From Bryobacteraceae bacterium (GTDB lineage: Bacteria; Acidobacteriota; Terriglobia; Bryobacterales; Bryobacteraceae): a stretch of 5,761 bases of DNA. The DNA lies in contig JASHWA010000341.1 in the NCBI GenBank assembly GCA_030044325.1, positions 1 to 5,761 on the forward strand. The letters run 5' to 3'. A program made the translations under genes and the position numbers. Positions 1 to 5,761 of the stretch are shown one piece after another (positions within the stretch are counted from its first letter, which is position 1; each line of letters starts with the position of its first letter). The notes below the pieces were generated by a model. The model had not been told where the DNA came from. It did no database searches and saw only the letters and a program-made list of their open reading frames with translations.

Positions 1-423
1 CGCCGGCATATCGAGCTGCGCCATCATCGACTGCGTGTAAAAAATCGGCGTTATCAGGAGAAACAGAACCGCGGCGAACGCCGGCGCGCCGACGGTTTTT
101 CTGGAAAGCCGGATCGCGAGCAGGAAGGAAACGAGAACGCCCGCCGCGGCGATCACCAGCATCGCCAGGCGCGTCGCTGCAATCGAGAAGCCGAAAATTT
201 TCCAGACCAGCGCCAGGTACGCCATCACGCCGGGCGGGTGCACGTTGGGCAGCGTGGTGACGGGAATCCACGCGCCACGCTGGTAGATATCGAGCGCGGC
301 GGGGACGAACTGCCCGAGCTCGTCCCAGAAAAACGGGAGGCGCAGAAACGGCGCATGAATCGCGATCAGGATCGCGAGGAAAGCGAAGAAAAAGATCGCG
401 ATCGTGCGCGCTTTGGACGACAC
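1..423 (-). CDS. GT-C fold membrane glycosyltransferase (GT39/PMT/ArnT-like), N-terminal part
   Basis: Partial gene: 141 codons are visible and the frame stays open at the window edge. The GTG start at 423-421 is chosen because the in-frame TAA of the preceding gene lies only one codon upstream. I see no clear ribosome binding site, so coupling to the upstream gene is likely. A hydrophobic helix at residues 8-29 is followed by FFWDE (31-35), an acidic pair where GT-C enzymes carry their first catalytic or metal-binding loop Asp. Next come HPPG (62-65), comparable to the KPPL/HPPL segment of ArnT-like proteins, more membrane helices near 84-104 and 113-129, and QLDMP (136-140), resembling the second loop motif. 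Family members transfer sugars from polyprenyl-phosphate donors to lipids or proteins on the outer face of the inner membrane. Donor and acceptor cannot be told from this fragment. It is possibly the last gene of the four-gene minus-strand group. Confidence 0.75.
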   Translation of the reverse strand, partial: MSSKARTIAIFFFAFLAILIAIHAPFLRLPFFWDELGQFVPAALDIYQRGAWIPVTTLPNVHPPGVMAYLALVWKIFGFSIAATRLAMLVIAAAGVLVSFLLAIRLSRKTVGAPAFAAVLFLLITPIFYTQSMMAQLDMPA

Positions 424-426
424 GCG

Positions 427-720
427 TTACTGAATCGGACCGGCCGGGCGCGGCTCCAGCTTGATTTCGCCGAAAGTCGATTCGTACTGTTGGAGGTTCT
501 GCGCGAGCACGTTGGCCAGTGCCTTGGCCTGCTGGGGGCTCAAGAAAATGCCCTGGAAATTATTGATGTGCACCTGGTCGGGCGCGTTCTGCGTGATGGT
601 GCCGAAGCTCAGGAAAAAATCCCACAGGCTGACGCGCACCTGCACGCTGTTGGAGTAGCTTTCGCGATATTCGGCGGTATTGGAAAGCTGGATTTTGGGC
701 GCGGATGGTTGAGGGATCAT
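427..720 (-). CDS. DUF3467 family protein
   Basis: A 97-aa soluble protein with no signal peptide or membrane segment. The pattern fits DUF3467 as I remember it: a YSNSVQVRVSLWDFFLSFG segment (residues 22-40, comparable to the family's YaN.v.v..s.yDF.l.FG), then a hydrophobic stretch leading to IFLSPQQAKALANVLAQNL (about 58-76), and a C-terminal YESTFGEI (79-86). Length is normal for the family. The biochemical function of DUF3467 is unknown, so none is claimed. The ATG at 720-718 has only a weak GAAG about 14 nt upstream. A 118-nt gap separates it from the crotonase gene upstream, while the glycosyltransferase starts 3 nt after its TAA, which suggests co-translation with that gene. The 118-nt gap shows no convincing promoter or terminator. 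Confidence 0.85.
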   Translation of the reverse strand: MIPQPSAPKIQLSNTAEYRESYSNSVQVRVSLWDFFLSFGTITQNAPDQVHINNFQGIFLSPQQAKALANVLAQNLQQYESTFGEIKLEPRPAGPIQ

Positions 721-838
721 CGCTACAAGGATACTTCAAGTAGCCGGGCGCGCTTACTCACGGGGCTCGGTTGGTTAGCGGTGACGCGCGCCTGGCGCAA
801 GCCCCGTCGCGGGAGCCCGGGACCAACAAGCCGGCGGT

Positions 839-1612
839 TCACCTTCCCTGCCAGCACGCCGCGCGTTTTTCGAGGAAAGCCGTGATGCCTTCCTGCGCGT
901 CGTAAGCCGCCGCGTTCATCGACATGACTTCCTTGGCGTAAGCGTAGGCGCGCGGCTGGTCGAGCTCGATCTGCGCGTAGAATGCCTGCTTGCCGATTGA
1001 AACCGTCAGCGGGCTCGCTTCGGCTACCTGGCAGGCGAGCTTGCGCGCTTCCGTTTCGAGCTCGGCGGCGGGAACCACGCGATTCACCAGGCCCCAGTCG
1101 GCCGCGCTGTGCGCGTCTACCGCTTTCCCGGTCAGCAGCATCTCCATGGCGCGCTTGCGTCCCACCGCGCGCGTGAGCGCGACCATGGGAGTCGAGCAGA
1201 ACAGCCCGTTTTTCACGCCGGGCGTGGCGAACGTCGCCAGCTCGCTTGAAACCGCCAGATCGCAGGTCGCCACCAGCTGGCATCCCGCGGCGGTCGCGAT
1301 TCCCTGCACTTGCGCGATCACCGGCTGCGGGATCGACTGAATCCTGGTCATCAGTTGCGCGCAAACGTCGAACAGCCGGCGGTACTCGGCGATGGTTCCC
1401 CCCACCAGCTCGTTGAGGTCGTGGCCCGAGGAAAACACCTTCCCCGCGGCGGCCAGGATCACGGCGCGAACTTCTCGCGTCGCTCCGATTTCATCGAGGC
1501 ACGCGATCAGCTCCAGCATCAGATCGAGCGAGAGCGCGTTGCGCCGCTCCGGCCGATTCAGCGTGACCACTGCCAGCGAGCCTTCGCGTGAAGACAGAAG
1601 ATATCTGTACAT
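839..1612 (-). CDS. Enoyl-CoA hydratase/isomerase (crotonase) family protein, ECHDC3-like
   Basis: A 257-aa single-domain crotonase, the usual length. The N-terminal VVTLNRPERRNALS (15-28) and the oxyanion-hole segment FSSGHDL (60-66) bind acyl-CoA in this family. The second oxyanion segment and active site is VQGIATAAGCQLVATCDLAV (102-121), followed by FATPGVKNGLFCSTP (128-142) and the C-terminal EGITAFLEKR (241-250). The two general acid/base glutamates of classic enoyl-CoA hydratase (Glu144 and Glu164 in the rat enzyme) align with Gln112 and Gly132 here, so ordinary hydration of 2-enoyl-CoA is doubtful. These signatures (GHDLNEL, TAAGCQLVATCD, GLFCSTP) match the vertebrate ECHDC3 type, whose reaction is not well defined. 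It is probably cytosolic. The start is ATG at 1612-1610, with GGAG about 12 nt upstream and a second GGGAG almost touching the ATG. The 85-aa gene ends 44 nt upstream. No other fatty-acid oxidation gene is in view. Confidence 0.95.
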   Translation of the reverse strand: MYRYLLSSREGSLAVVTLNRPERRNALSLDLMLELIACLDEIGATREVRAVILAAAGKVFSSGHDLNELVGGTIAEYRRLFDVCAQLMTRIQSIPQPVIAQVQGIATAAGCQLVATCDLAVSSELATFATPGVKNGLFCSTPMVALTRAVGRKRAMEMLLTGKAVDAHSAADWGLVNRVVPAAELETEARKLACQVAEASPLTVSIGKQAFYAQIELDQPRAYAYAKEVMSMNAAAYDAQEGITAFLEKRAACWQGR

Positions 1613-1656
1613 GCTCCCACTATACTCCGCGGTGGCCGCGCCCCTGGTAATTGTGT

Positions 1657-1914
1657 CTACGCTTCCTGCGCTTTGCGGTAAGCGGCCCAGCGTCGTTTCT
1701 GCGCTTCAGCCATGCGCTTGCGAGTTTCGGGGCTGAGCGTTCGCGAGCTGGTCCTTTCGAGATGAGCCGCACCGCCCTTGACCAGCGCCATCCAGGCCGG
1801 TGGTCTCCCTCGCCGCCCGCCGCGACCTCGCGCCAGCCGTTCCAAGACTACCAGAGCTTCATCAATTGCCGTCCGCTCCGCGTGGAGCTCGGCTATCATC
1901 TTGAGGATGTCCAT
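1657..1914 (-). CDS. Small basic protein with AT-hook-like GRRGRPP motif
   Basis: An 85-aa protein in three parts. Residues 1-29 form a predicted amphipathic helix (MIAELHAERTAIDEALVVLE is its core), which could be a coiled coil or dimerisation segment. Residues 30-39 (GRGGRRGRPP) resemble an AT-hook minor-groove binding motif. Residues 60-83 (LSPETRKRMAEAQKRRWAAYRKAQ) are a strongly basic helix. The combination suggests a small DNA- or RNA-binding protein, but this is inference and no function is established. I recall similar short proteins in Acidobacteriota genomes. The start is ATG at 1914-1912; Met6 (1899-1897) is an alternative, and neither has a visible Shine-Dalgarno site. The gene heads the minus-strand group, 44 nt before the crotonase gene, and its promoter would lie in the divergent region shared with galE. 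It is not a fragment of a known larger family that I recognise. Confidence 0.7.
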   Translation of the reverse strand: MDILKMIAELHAERTAIDEALVVLERLARGRGGRRGRPPAWMALVKGGAAHLERTSSRTLSPETRKRMAEAQKRRWAAYRKAQEA

Positions 1915-1932
1915 AAAGAGTGAGTGACTTAT

Positions 1933-1961
1933 AGTGTAGCGCGATTGATTTGCGTTTGAAA
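1933..1961 (-). promoter_or_regulatory. Possible promoter for the 85-aa gene and downstream minus-strand genes
   Basis: Read on the minus strand, TTTCAA (1961-1956, 3 of 6 matches to TTGACA) is followed after 17 nt by TACACT (1938-1933, 4 of 6 matches to TATAAT). Transcription would begin near 1926, giving a very short leader of about 12 nt before the ATG at 1914. That agrees with the absence of a Shine-Dalgarno site but is not proof. An overlapping TATAAG (1933-1928) is an alternative -10. This is weak pattern evidence only. Confidence 0.25.
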
Positions 1962-1988
1962 CGATCCAAAGCTGTAACGCTCTGCATC

Positions 1989-2017
1989 TGGCCGAAGCAG
2001 ACCACCCCTGTTAGAAT
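1989..2017 (+). promoter_or_regulatory. Probable extended -10 promoter for galE
   Basis: TAGAAT at 2012-2017 matches the -10 consensus at 5 of 6 positions and is preceded by TG one base upstream (TGTTAGAAT, 2009-2017), an extended -10. The -35 position at 17-nt spacing (TGGCCG, 1989-1994) is poor, as is common for extended -10 promoters. Predicted transcription starts near 2024, leaving a leader of about 27 nt before the galE ATG. The same transcript could carry the oligopeptidase B gene, which follows galE by 2 nt. Confidence 0.4.
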
Positions 2018-2050
2018 CGACAAGGCGGGAATTTTGGCGCCACCATATCC

Positions 2051-3010
2051 ATGGCGAAAATCCTGGTTACCGGCGGCGCCGGATACATCGGTTCCATTAC
2101 TGCGACTCACCTGGTCGCCCGCGGTCACGAAGTTACCGTTGCGGACGATCTTTCGCGCGGCCATCGGCACAACGTCCCGCCCGAGCGTTTGCGCGTCGTG
2201 CGTCTTCAAGATACCGCCGAGCTCGCGACGCTTCTTTCAGGCGTCGATGCGGTGGTACATTTCGCCGCATATATCGCAGTCGGCGAATCGGCGCGCGAGC
2301 CCGAGCTGTATTTTTCGAACAACGTGGGCGGAACGCTTTCGCTCTTCACTGCCATGGCGAAAAACGGCGTGCGGCGACTGGTGTTTTCCTCTACCGCGGC
2401 GGTTTACGGCAATCCCCAAACAATTCCGATTCCCGACGACGCGCCTTTCGATCCGGTGAGCCCTTACGGCGAAACCAAGGCGGCCATCGAGCGGATGCTG
2501 CGCCAGCTCGATCAATTTCGCGGGCTGCGCAGCATCGCGCTGCGCTATTTCAACGCCTGCGGGGCCGAGCCGTGGGCCGGCCTGGGCGAAGAGCACGAGC
2601 CGGAAACGCACCTGATCCCACTCCTGTTTCGCGCGATCAAAACCGGCGAGCCGATCAAAATTTTCGGCGACGATTACCCTACGCCCGACGGAACCTGCAT
2701 TCGCGATTACATCCATGTCTCCGATCTGGCGGAAGCGCACGTCGCCGCACTCGATCATTTGATGAGCGGAGGGTGTTCCGGTGCGTTCAACGTCGGCACC
2801 GGATCGGGACATTCGGTGCTCGCAGTGATGCACGCCGTGGAACGAATCACGGGGAAAAAGGTCCCGTTCACGATCGCGCCGCGGAGGGAAGGCGATGCGG
2901 CGGAACTGGTCGCCGATTCGACGCGGCTGCGCGCAGCGCTCCAATGGGAGCCGCGCCGCAGCGATCTGGTCACCATCATCCGCGACGCGTGGGACTTCTT
3001 CAACCGGTAA
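2051..3010 (+). CDS. galE: UDP-glucose 4-epimerase
   Basis: A 319-aa extended SDR enzyme that interconverts UDP-glucose and UDP-galactose (possibly also the N-acetyl forms) in the cytosol using bound NAD. The Rossmann motif GGAGYIG is at residues 8-14, with Asp32 at the end of the second strand for the NAD ribose. HFAAYIAVGES is at 70-80. The catalytic SST...VYG is at 113-120 (Thr115 in the Ser/Thr position), and YGETK (139-143) gives Tyr139 and Lys143 of the YxxxK motif. RYFNACGA (165-172), GDDYPTPDGTCIRDYIHVSD (206-225) and RREGDAAELVAD (278-289) are hallmark GalE C-terminal segments that bind the UDP-sugar. It is slightly shorter than the 330-340 aa norm but complete. The ATG at 2051 has no good ribosome binding site; no better in-frame start is seen upstream. 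The next gene begins 2 nt after its TAA. Confidence 0.97.
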   Translation: MAKILVTGGAGYIGSITATHLVARGHEVTVADDLSRGHRHNVPPERLRVVRLQDTAELATLLSGVDAVVHFAAYIAVGESAREPELYFSNNVGGTLSLFTAMAKNGVRRLVFSSTAAVYGNPQTIPIPDDAPFDPVSPYGETKAAIERMLRQLDQFRGLRSIALRYFNACGAEPWAGLGEEHEPETHLIPLLFRAIKTGEPIKIFGDDYPTPDGTCIRDYIHVSDLAEAHVAALDHLMSGGCSGAFNVGTGSGHSVLAVMHAVERITGKKVPFTIAPRREGDAAELVADSTRLRAALQWEPRRSDLVTIIRDAWDFFNR

Positions 3011-3012
3011 AA

Positions 3013-5085
3013 TTGAATTTGACCACTGCCGCTGATATCACCCTGCAACCGCCGTGGGCCAAAATCGCGCCCAAAATTGTTACCGTTAACGGAGACACGC
3101 GCGCAGACCATTATTCCTGGCTGCGCGACCGCGACAATCCCGACACGCTGAAATATCTGGAAGCCGAGAATCGTTTCACCGAAGCGGTGATGAAGCCGGC
3201 CGAGCCGCTGGTCAACAAGCTGTACGATGAAATGCTCGGCCGCATCCAGCAAACCGACCTGAGCGTTCCTGCACGCCGCGACGGTTTTTTCTATTACACG
3301 CGCACCGAGGAGGGCAAACCGTACGCGATTTATTGCCGCAAGCACGGATCGCTCGAATCCGCCGAGGAAATTCTGCTGGACGGAAACGCAATGGCACAGG
3401 GCCACGAGTATTTCCGCATCGGGAATTTCAGCGTCAGCCCCGATCACCGGCTGCTCGCCTATTCGGTCGATTTCGACGGAGACGAAGCCTACACGATTCA
3501 TGTGAAGGATCTCGCCACGGGCAATCTGCTCGCTGACGAAATTCCCAACACCTACTATTCGCTCGAGTGGGCCAACGACAACGCCACGTTTTTCTACGCC
3601 GTGCTCGACGCGGCGCGGCGTCCCTACAAAATTTTCCGCCATTCGCTCGGCGTCATGGACGACGCGCTGGTTTATCACGAAACCGACGAGCGCTTCACCG
3701 TGGAAGTTTCGAAAACCTCCAGCCGCGCATTCCTCCTGGTCGATAGCGGCAGCCCGCTGACCTCGGAAATCCGCTATCTGAATGCGGATCATCCGCTGGG
3801 CGAGTTCGCGACGATCCTGCCGCGCGTGGAGGGAACCGAATACGACGTGACACACCACGGCGAATCCTGGCTCATCCGCACCAACCGCGGCTCCAAGACA
3901 TTTCGCGTGCTCGAAGCGCCGTTGAGCGATCCCGCGCATGCCAGGGAAATCCTGGCGAGCCGCGATCAAGTGACGGTCGAAAATATCGTCGCCTTCAAGG
4001 ATTATTTCATCGTCGAAGAGCGCGATCGTGGGCTGGTGAAGATCCGCATTCAGAATTTTTCAAGCGCTGCCGTGCACTACATCGATTTCCCCGATCCGGT
4101 CTACACGGCGGGCCTGGGGGGAAACGCCGAGTTCGATACCAGGACTCTGCGCTTCGTGTACACCTCGCTCGTGACGCCGCCGTCCGTTTTCGATTACGAC
4201 CTGGAAACGCGCGAGCGGGAGCTAAAAAAGCAGCAGGAAGTGCTGGGCGGATACGATCCTGCCCACTACCAATCCGAACGCATCTTCGCGACCGCGCCCG
4301 ATGGCGTGAGAATCCCGATTTCGCTCGTATACAAGAAAGGATTCGTCAAAGACGGCCGCGCGCCGGCGCTGCTCTACGGCTACGGCGCCTACGGAATCAG
4401 CACCGATCCCGCGTTTTCTTCCGACCGCCTGAGCCTGCTCGACCGCGGATTCGTTTTCGCCATCGCCCACGTTCGCGGAGGGGCCGATCTCGGCAAGCCG
4501 TGGCACGAAGACGGGCGCCTGCTCCACAAGAAGAACACATTCACCGATTTCATCGCCACGGCCGAATTCCTGGTTTCAGAAAAATTCACCTCGCCCGATC
4601 GCCTGGCCATCATGGGCGGCAGCGCCGGGGGTCTGCTGATGGGCGCGGTGACCAACATGCGTCCCGATTTATTCGGCGCGGTGGTCGCCCTGGTGCCGTT
4701 TGTCGATTCGCTCAATACCATGCTCGATCCGTCGCTGCCGCTGACCATCGGGGAATACGAGGAGTGGGGAAATCCCGAAGACAAGCAATATTACGACTAC
4801 ATCAAGTCCTACGCGCCGTATGAAAACGTCGTGGCGAACGCGTATCCCCATATTCTCGCGACCGCGGGGTTGAACGATCCGCGCGTGTCTTACTGGGAGC
4901 CGGCCAAGTGGGTCGCGAAACTGCGCGCGACCAAGACCGACGATCATGTGCTGCTGCTCAAGACCAACCTGGGCACCGGACATTTCGGCGCGAGCGGCCG
5001 GTACGAGCACCTGAAGGAAACCGCGTTCCACTACGCGTTCATCCTGACGGCGCTGCGCATCTCCGCCGCGAATGAACGCGGGTAA
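3013..5085 (+). CDS. ptrB: Oligopeptidase B (protease II), S9A family serine peptidase
   Basis: About 690 aa, the usual length. It cleaves short peptides after Arg or Lys in the cytosol; no signal peptide is seen. The N-terminal segment with DHYSWLRDRDNP (about residues 31-42) is followed by a seven-bladed beta-propeller (about 70-405) that restricts access to small substrates. Landmarks there are RPYKIFRHSLG, DERFTVEVSKTSS and TSEIRYL. The alpha/beta-hydrolase domain follows, with YGYGAYG (455-461), the Ser537 elbow GGSAGG, Asp622 (NDPR) and His657 (GTGHFG). The 85- and 35-residue spacings equal those of the E. coli enzyme (532/617/652 as I remember it). Glu581 and Glu583 (EYEEWGNP) match the two glutamates that read the P1 basic residue, so trypsin-like specificity is expected. 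No ATG fits: TTG at 3013 is chosen, with TTG 3019 or GTG 2989 (overlapping galE) possible. An in-frame extension inside galE is a coding shadow. Confidence 0.96.
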   Translation: MNLTTAADITLQPPWAKIAPKIVTVNGDTRADHYSWLRDRDNPDTLKYLEAENRFTEAVMKPAEPLVNKLYDEMLGRIQQTDLSVPARRDGFFYYTRTEEGKPYAIYCRKHGSLESAEEILLDGNAMAQGHEYFRIGNFSVSPDHRLLAYSVDFDGDEAYTIHVKDLATGNLLADEIPNTYYSLEWANDNATFFYAVLDAARRPYKIFRHSLGVMDDALVYHETDERFTVEVSKTSSRAFLLVDSGSPLTSEIRYLNADHPLGEFATILPRVEGTEYDVTHHGESWLIRTNRGSKTFRVLEAPLSDPAHAREILASRDQVTVENIVAFKDYFIVEERDRGLVKIRIQNFSSAAVHYIDFPDPVYTAGLGGNAEFDTRTLRFVYTSLVTPPSVFDYDLETRERELKKQQEVLGGYDPAHYQSERIFATAPDGVRIPISLVYKKGFVKDGRAPALLYGYGAYGISTDPAFSSDRLSLLDRGFVFAIAHVRGGADLGKPWHEDGRLLHKKNTFTDFIATAEFLVSEKFTSPDRLAIMGGSAGGLLMGAVTNMRPDLFGAVVALVPFVDSLNTMLDPSLPLTIGEYEEWGNPEDKQYYDYIKSYAPYENVVANAYPHILATAGLNDPRVSYWEPAKWVAKLRATKTDDHVLLLKTNLGTGHFGASGRYEHLKETAFHYAFILTALRISAANERG

Positions 5086-5112
5086 ACAGCAGCGTGATCA
5101 ACCTTTTTATCT

Positions 5113-5761
5113 TCACTTCACCCCGGCTTTCTTGAAATCGCCCGCTTTGACGATTGCAAACGAGCCCGGATCGATATAGCGCTTCACCGCCGCGTCGATC
5201 TCGCCCGGCGTCAGCGCCGAAATTTTCCGTTCCAGCTCCGCTTCCCGAGCCATGGTGAATCCGTAGTGCGCATCGCGGACAAGCTGGCGCACCAGCATGC
5301 GATCGTCGGCGCGCTGCACCTGCTGCTCTTCGAGGAATTCCTTCTTGAGCGCGGCCACTTCATCGGCGCTGAAGCCTCCGGAAACGATCTTCGCCATCTC
5401 GTCGTTAAACGAGCTCTCCACCTTCGGCATATTCGCCGGATTGGCGATCGCGATCGCCAGGAATTGCGCGAAACGGTCCACCGCGCCCGCGTAGAACACG
5501 CTCTGCACCGCGTAGCTGAGGCCCTCCTTTTCCCGAATGCGCAGCCACAGGCGCGAGCGCGAGCTTCCCCCGATCAGGTGGTCGGCGAGCAGCAGCGCGG
5601 GATAATCCGGATCGGATTCGTTCATCTCCAGGGTCATGCCCGCGCCGAAAAATGAGTTGGCTTTATCCGGCGTCTGGATGGTCTGGTTCATCGCGTCCAG
5701 CTTGCGCCACGGCCGGCGGATCATGGTGTAGGGCGACGGGCTGTTCCAGCTTCCGAACAGC
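5113..5761 (-). CDS. M16 (pitrilysin-type) zinc peptidase, C-terminal part
   Basis: Partial gene: the frame is open through the window edge, with 215 residues visible before the TGA at 5115-5113. The Met near 5724 is internal, because in-frame sequence before it (LFGSWNSPSPYT) already matches the family. The visible part is an M16 C-terminal domain: TPDKANSFFGAGM (30-42), DPDYPALLLADHLIGGSS (50-67, start of the helix and glycine-rich turn), and SRLWLRIREKEGLSYAVQS (69-87), whose Arg76 and Tyr83 fit the conserved R...GLSY pattern that contacts substrate. The zinc-binding HxxEH motif would lie upstream, outside the window, so catalytic competence cannot be judged. Homologues are often exported or periplasmic. 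The fragment could end a protein of about 450 aa or a two-repeat protein of about 900 aa. It converges on the oligopeptidase B gene with a 27-nt gap that has a T5 run but no hairpin I can support as a terminator. Confidence 0.93.
   Translation of the reverse strand, partial: LFGSWNSPSPYTMIRRPWRKLDAMNQTIQTPDKANSFFGAGMTLEMNESDPDYPALLLADHLIGGSSRSRLWLRIREKEGLSYAVQSVFYAGAVDRFAQFLAIAIANPANMPKVESSFNDEMAKIVSGGFSADEVAALKKEFLEEQQVQRADDRMLVRQLVRDAHYGFTMAREAELERKISALTPGEIDAAVKRYIDPGSFAIVKAGDFKKAGVK

Noticed and set aside
762..827. Inverted matches in the 118-bp gap: GGGCTC (763-768) with GAGCCC (813-818), and GTTGGT (770-775) with ACCAAC (822-827).
   Set aside because: The arms are in an order that cannot form one continuous hairpin, the stems are 6 bp with long loops, and there is no T run. 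Chance pairing in GC-rich sequence is enough to explain it.
238..885. A 215-codon open frame on the plus strand across the glycosyltransferase and DUF3467 genes.
   Set aside because: It is antisense to two genes with recognisable features, and its product is charged, of low complexity and without motifs.
723..1364. A 213-codon open frame on the minus strand overlapping the crotonase gene in another frame.
   Set aside because: The product is Arg/Gly/Ala-rich with no family resemblance, while the overlapping frame encodes a complete crotonase.
2572..3012. Upstream extension of the oligopeptidase B frame through the end of galE.
   Set aside because: The extension translates to Arg-rich low-complexity sequence overlapping the conserved GalE C-terminus. 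Oligopeptidase B homology begins just after the galE stop and the remaining 690 aa match family length.
2755..3969. A 404-codon open frame on the minus strand, antisense to galE and oligopeptidase B.
   Set aside because: It covers two genes with full sets of family motifs on the plus strand. The antisense product is rich in Arg, Ala, Gly and Val, has no recognisable domain, and reflects GC-rich codon bias.
5086..5112. Possible terminator between the convergent oligopeptidase B and M16 genes.
   Set aside because: There is a T5 run at 5104-5108, but no stable inverted repeat precedes it on either strand beyond a TGATCA hexamer.

Overview
The window holds seven protein-coding genes, two of them cut by the window edges, packed at high density on GC-rich DNA (about 60% by eye). 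It contains no RNA gene, mobile element, CRISPR array or broken gene that I can support. The gene content suggests an Acidobacteriota-like bacterium: a DUF3467 protein beside a GT-C glycosyltransferase, a small GRRGRPP protein, an oligopeptidase B and a pitrilysin-type M16 peptidase. This assignment rests on remembered family resemblance, not on a search.

Layout: positions 1-1914 carry four genes on the minus strand. In transcription order these are an 85-aa basic protein with an AT-hook-like motif (1914-1657), a crotonase-fold protein closest to the ECHDC3 type (1612-839), a DUF3467 protein (720-427) and the N-terminal part of a membrane glycosyltransferase of the GT39/ArnT type (423-1, running off the window). 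The last two are separated by only 3 nt and lie in the same frame. A 136-bp divergent intergenic region (1915-2050) separates this group from a plus-strand pair: galE (2051-3010) and, 2 nt later, an oligopeptidase B gene (3013-5085, probable TTG start). A 27-bp convergent gap then leads to the C-terminal part of an M16 zinc peptidase on the minus strand (5761-5113, running off the window).

How the genes work together: GalE supplies UDP-galactose and the glycosyltransferase probably decorates an envelope lipid or glycan, so both touch surface polysaccharide, but they are transcribed apart and a direct link is inference. The two peptidases are unrelated in catalytic type (serine S9A and zinc M16) and face each other. 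Most of the window is ordinary core or housekeeping sequence. I found no convincing undescribed multi-gene system. The points most worth a second look are the small AT-hook-like protein, the crotonase that lacks both catalytic glutamates, and the unusual gene junctions.
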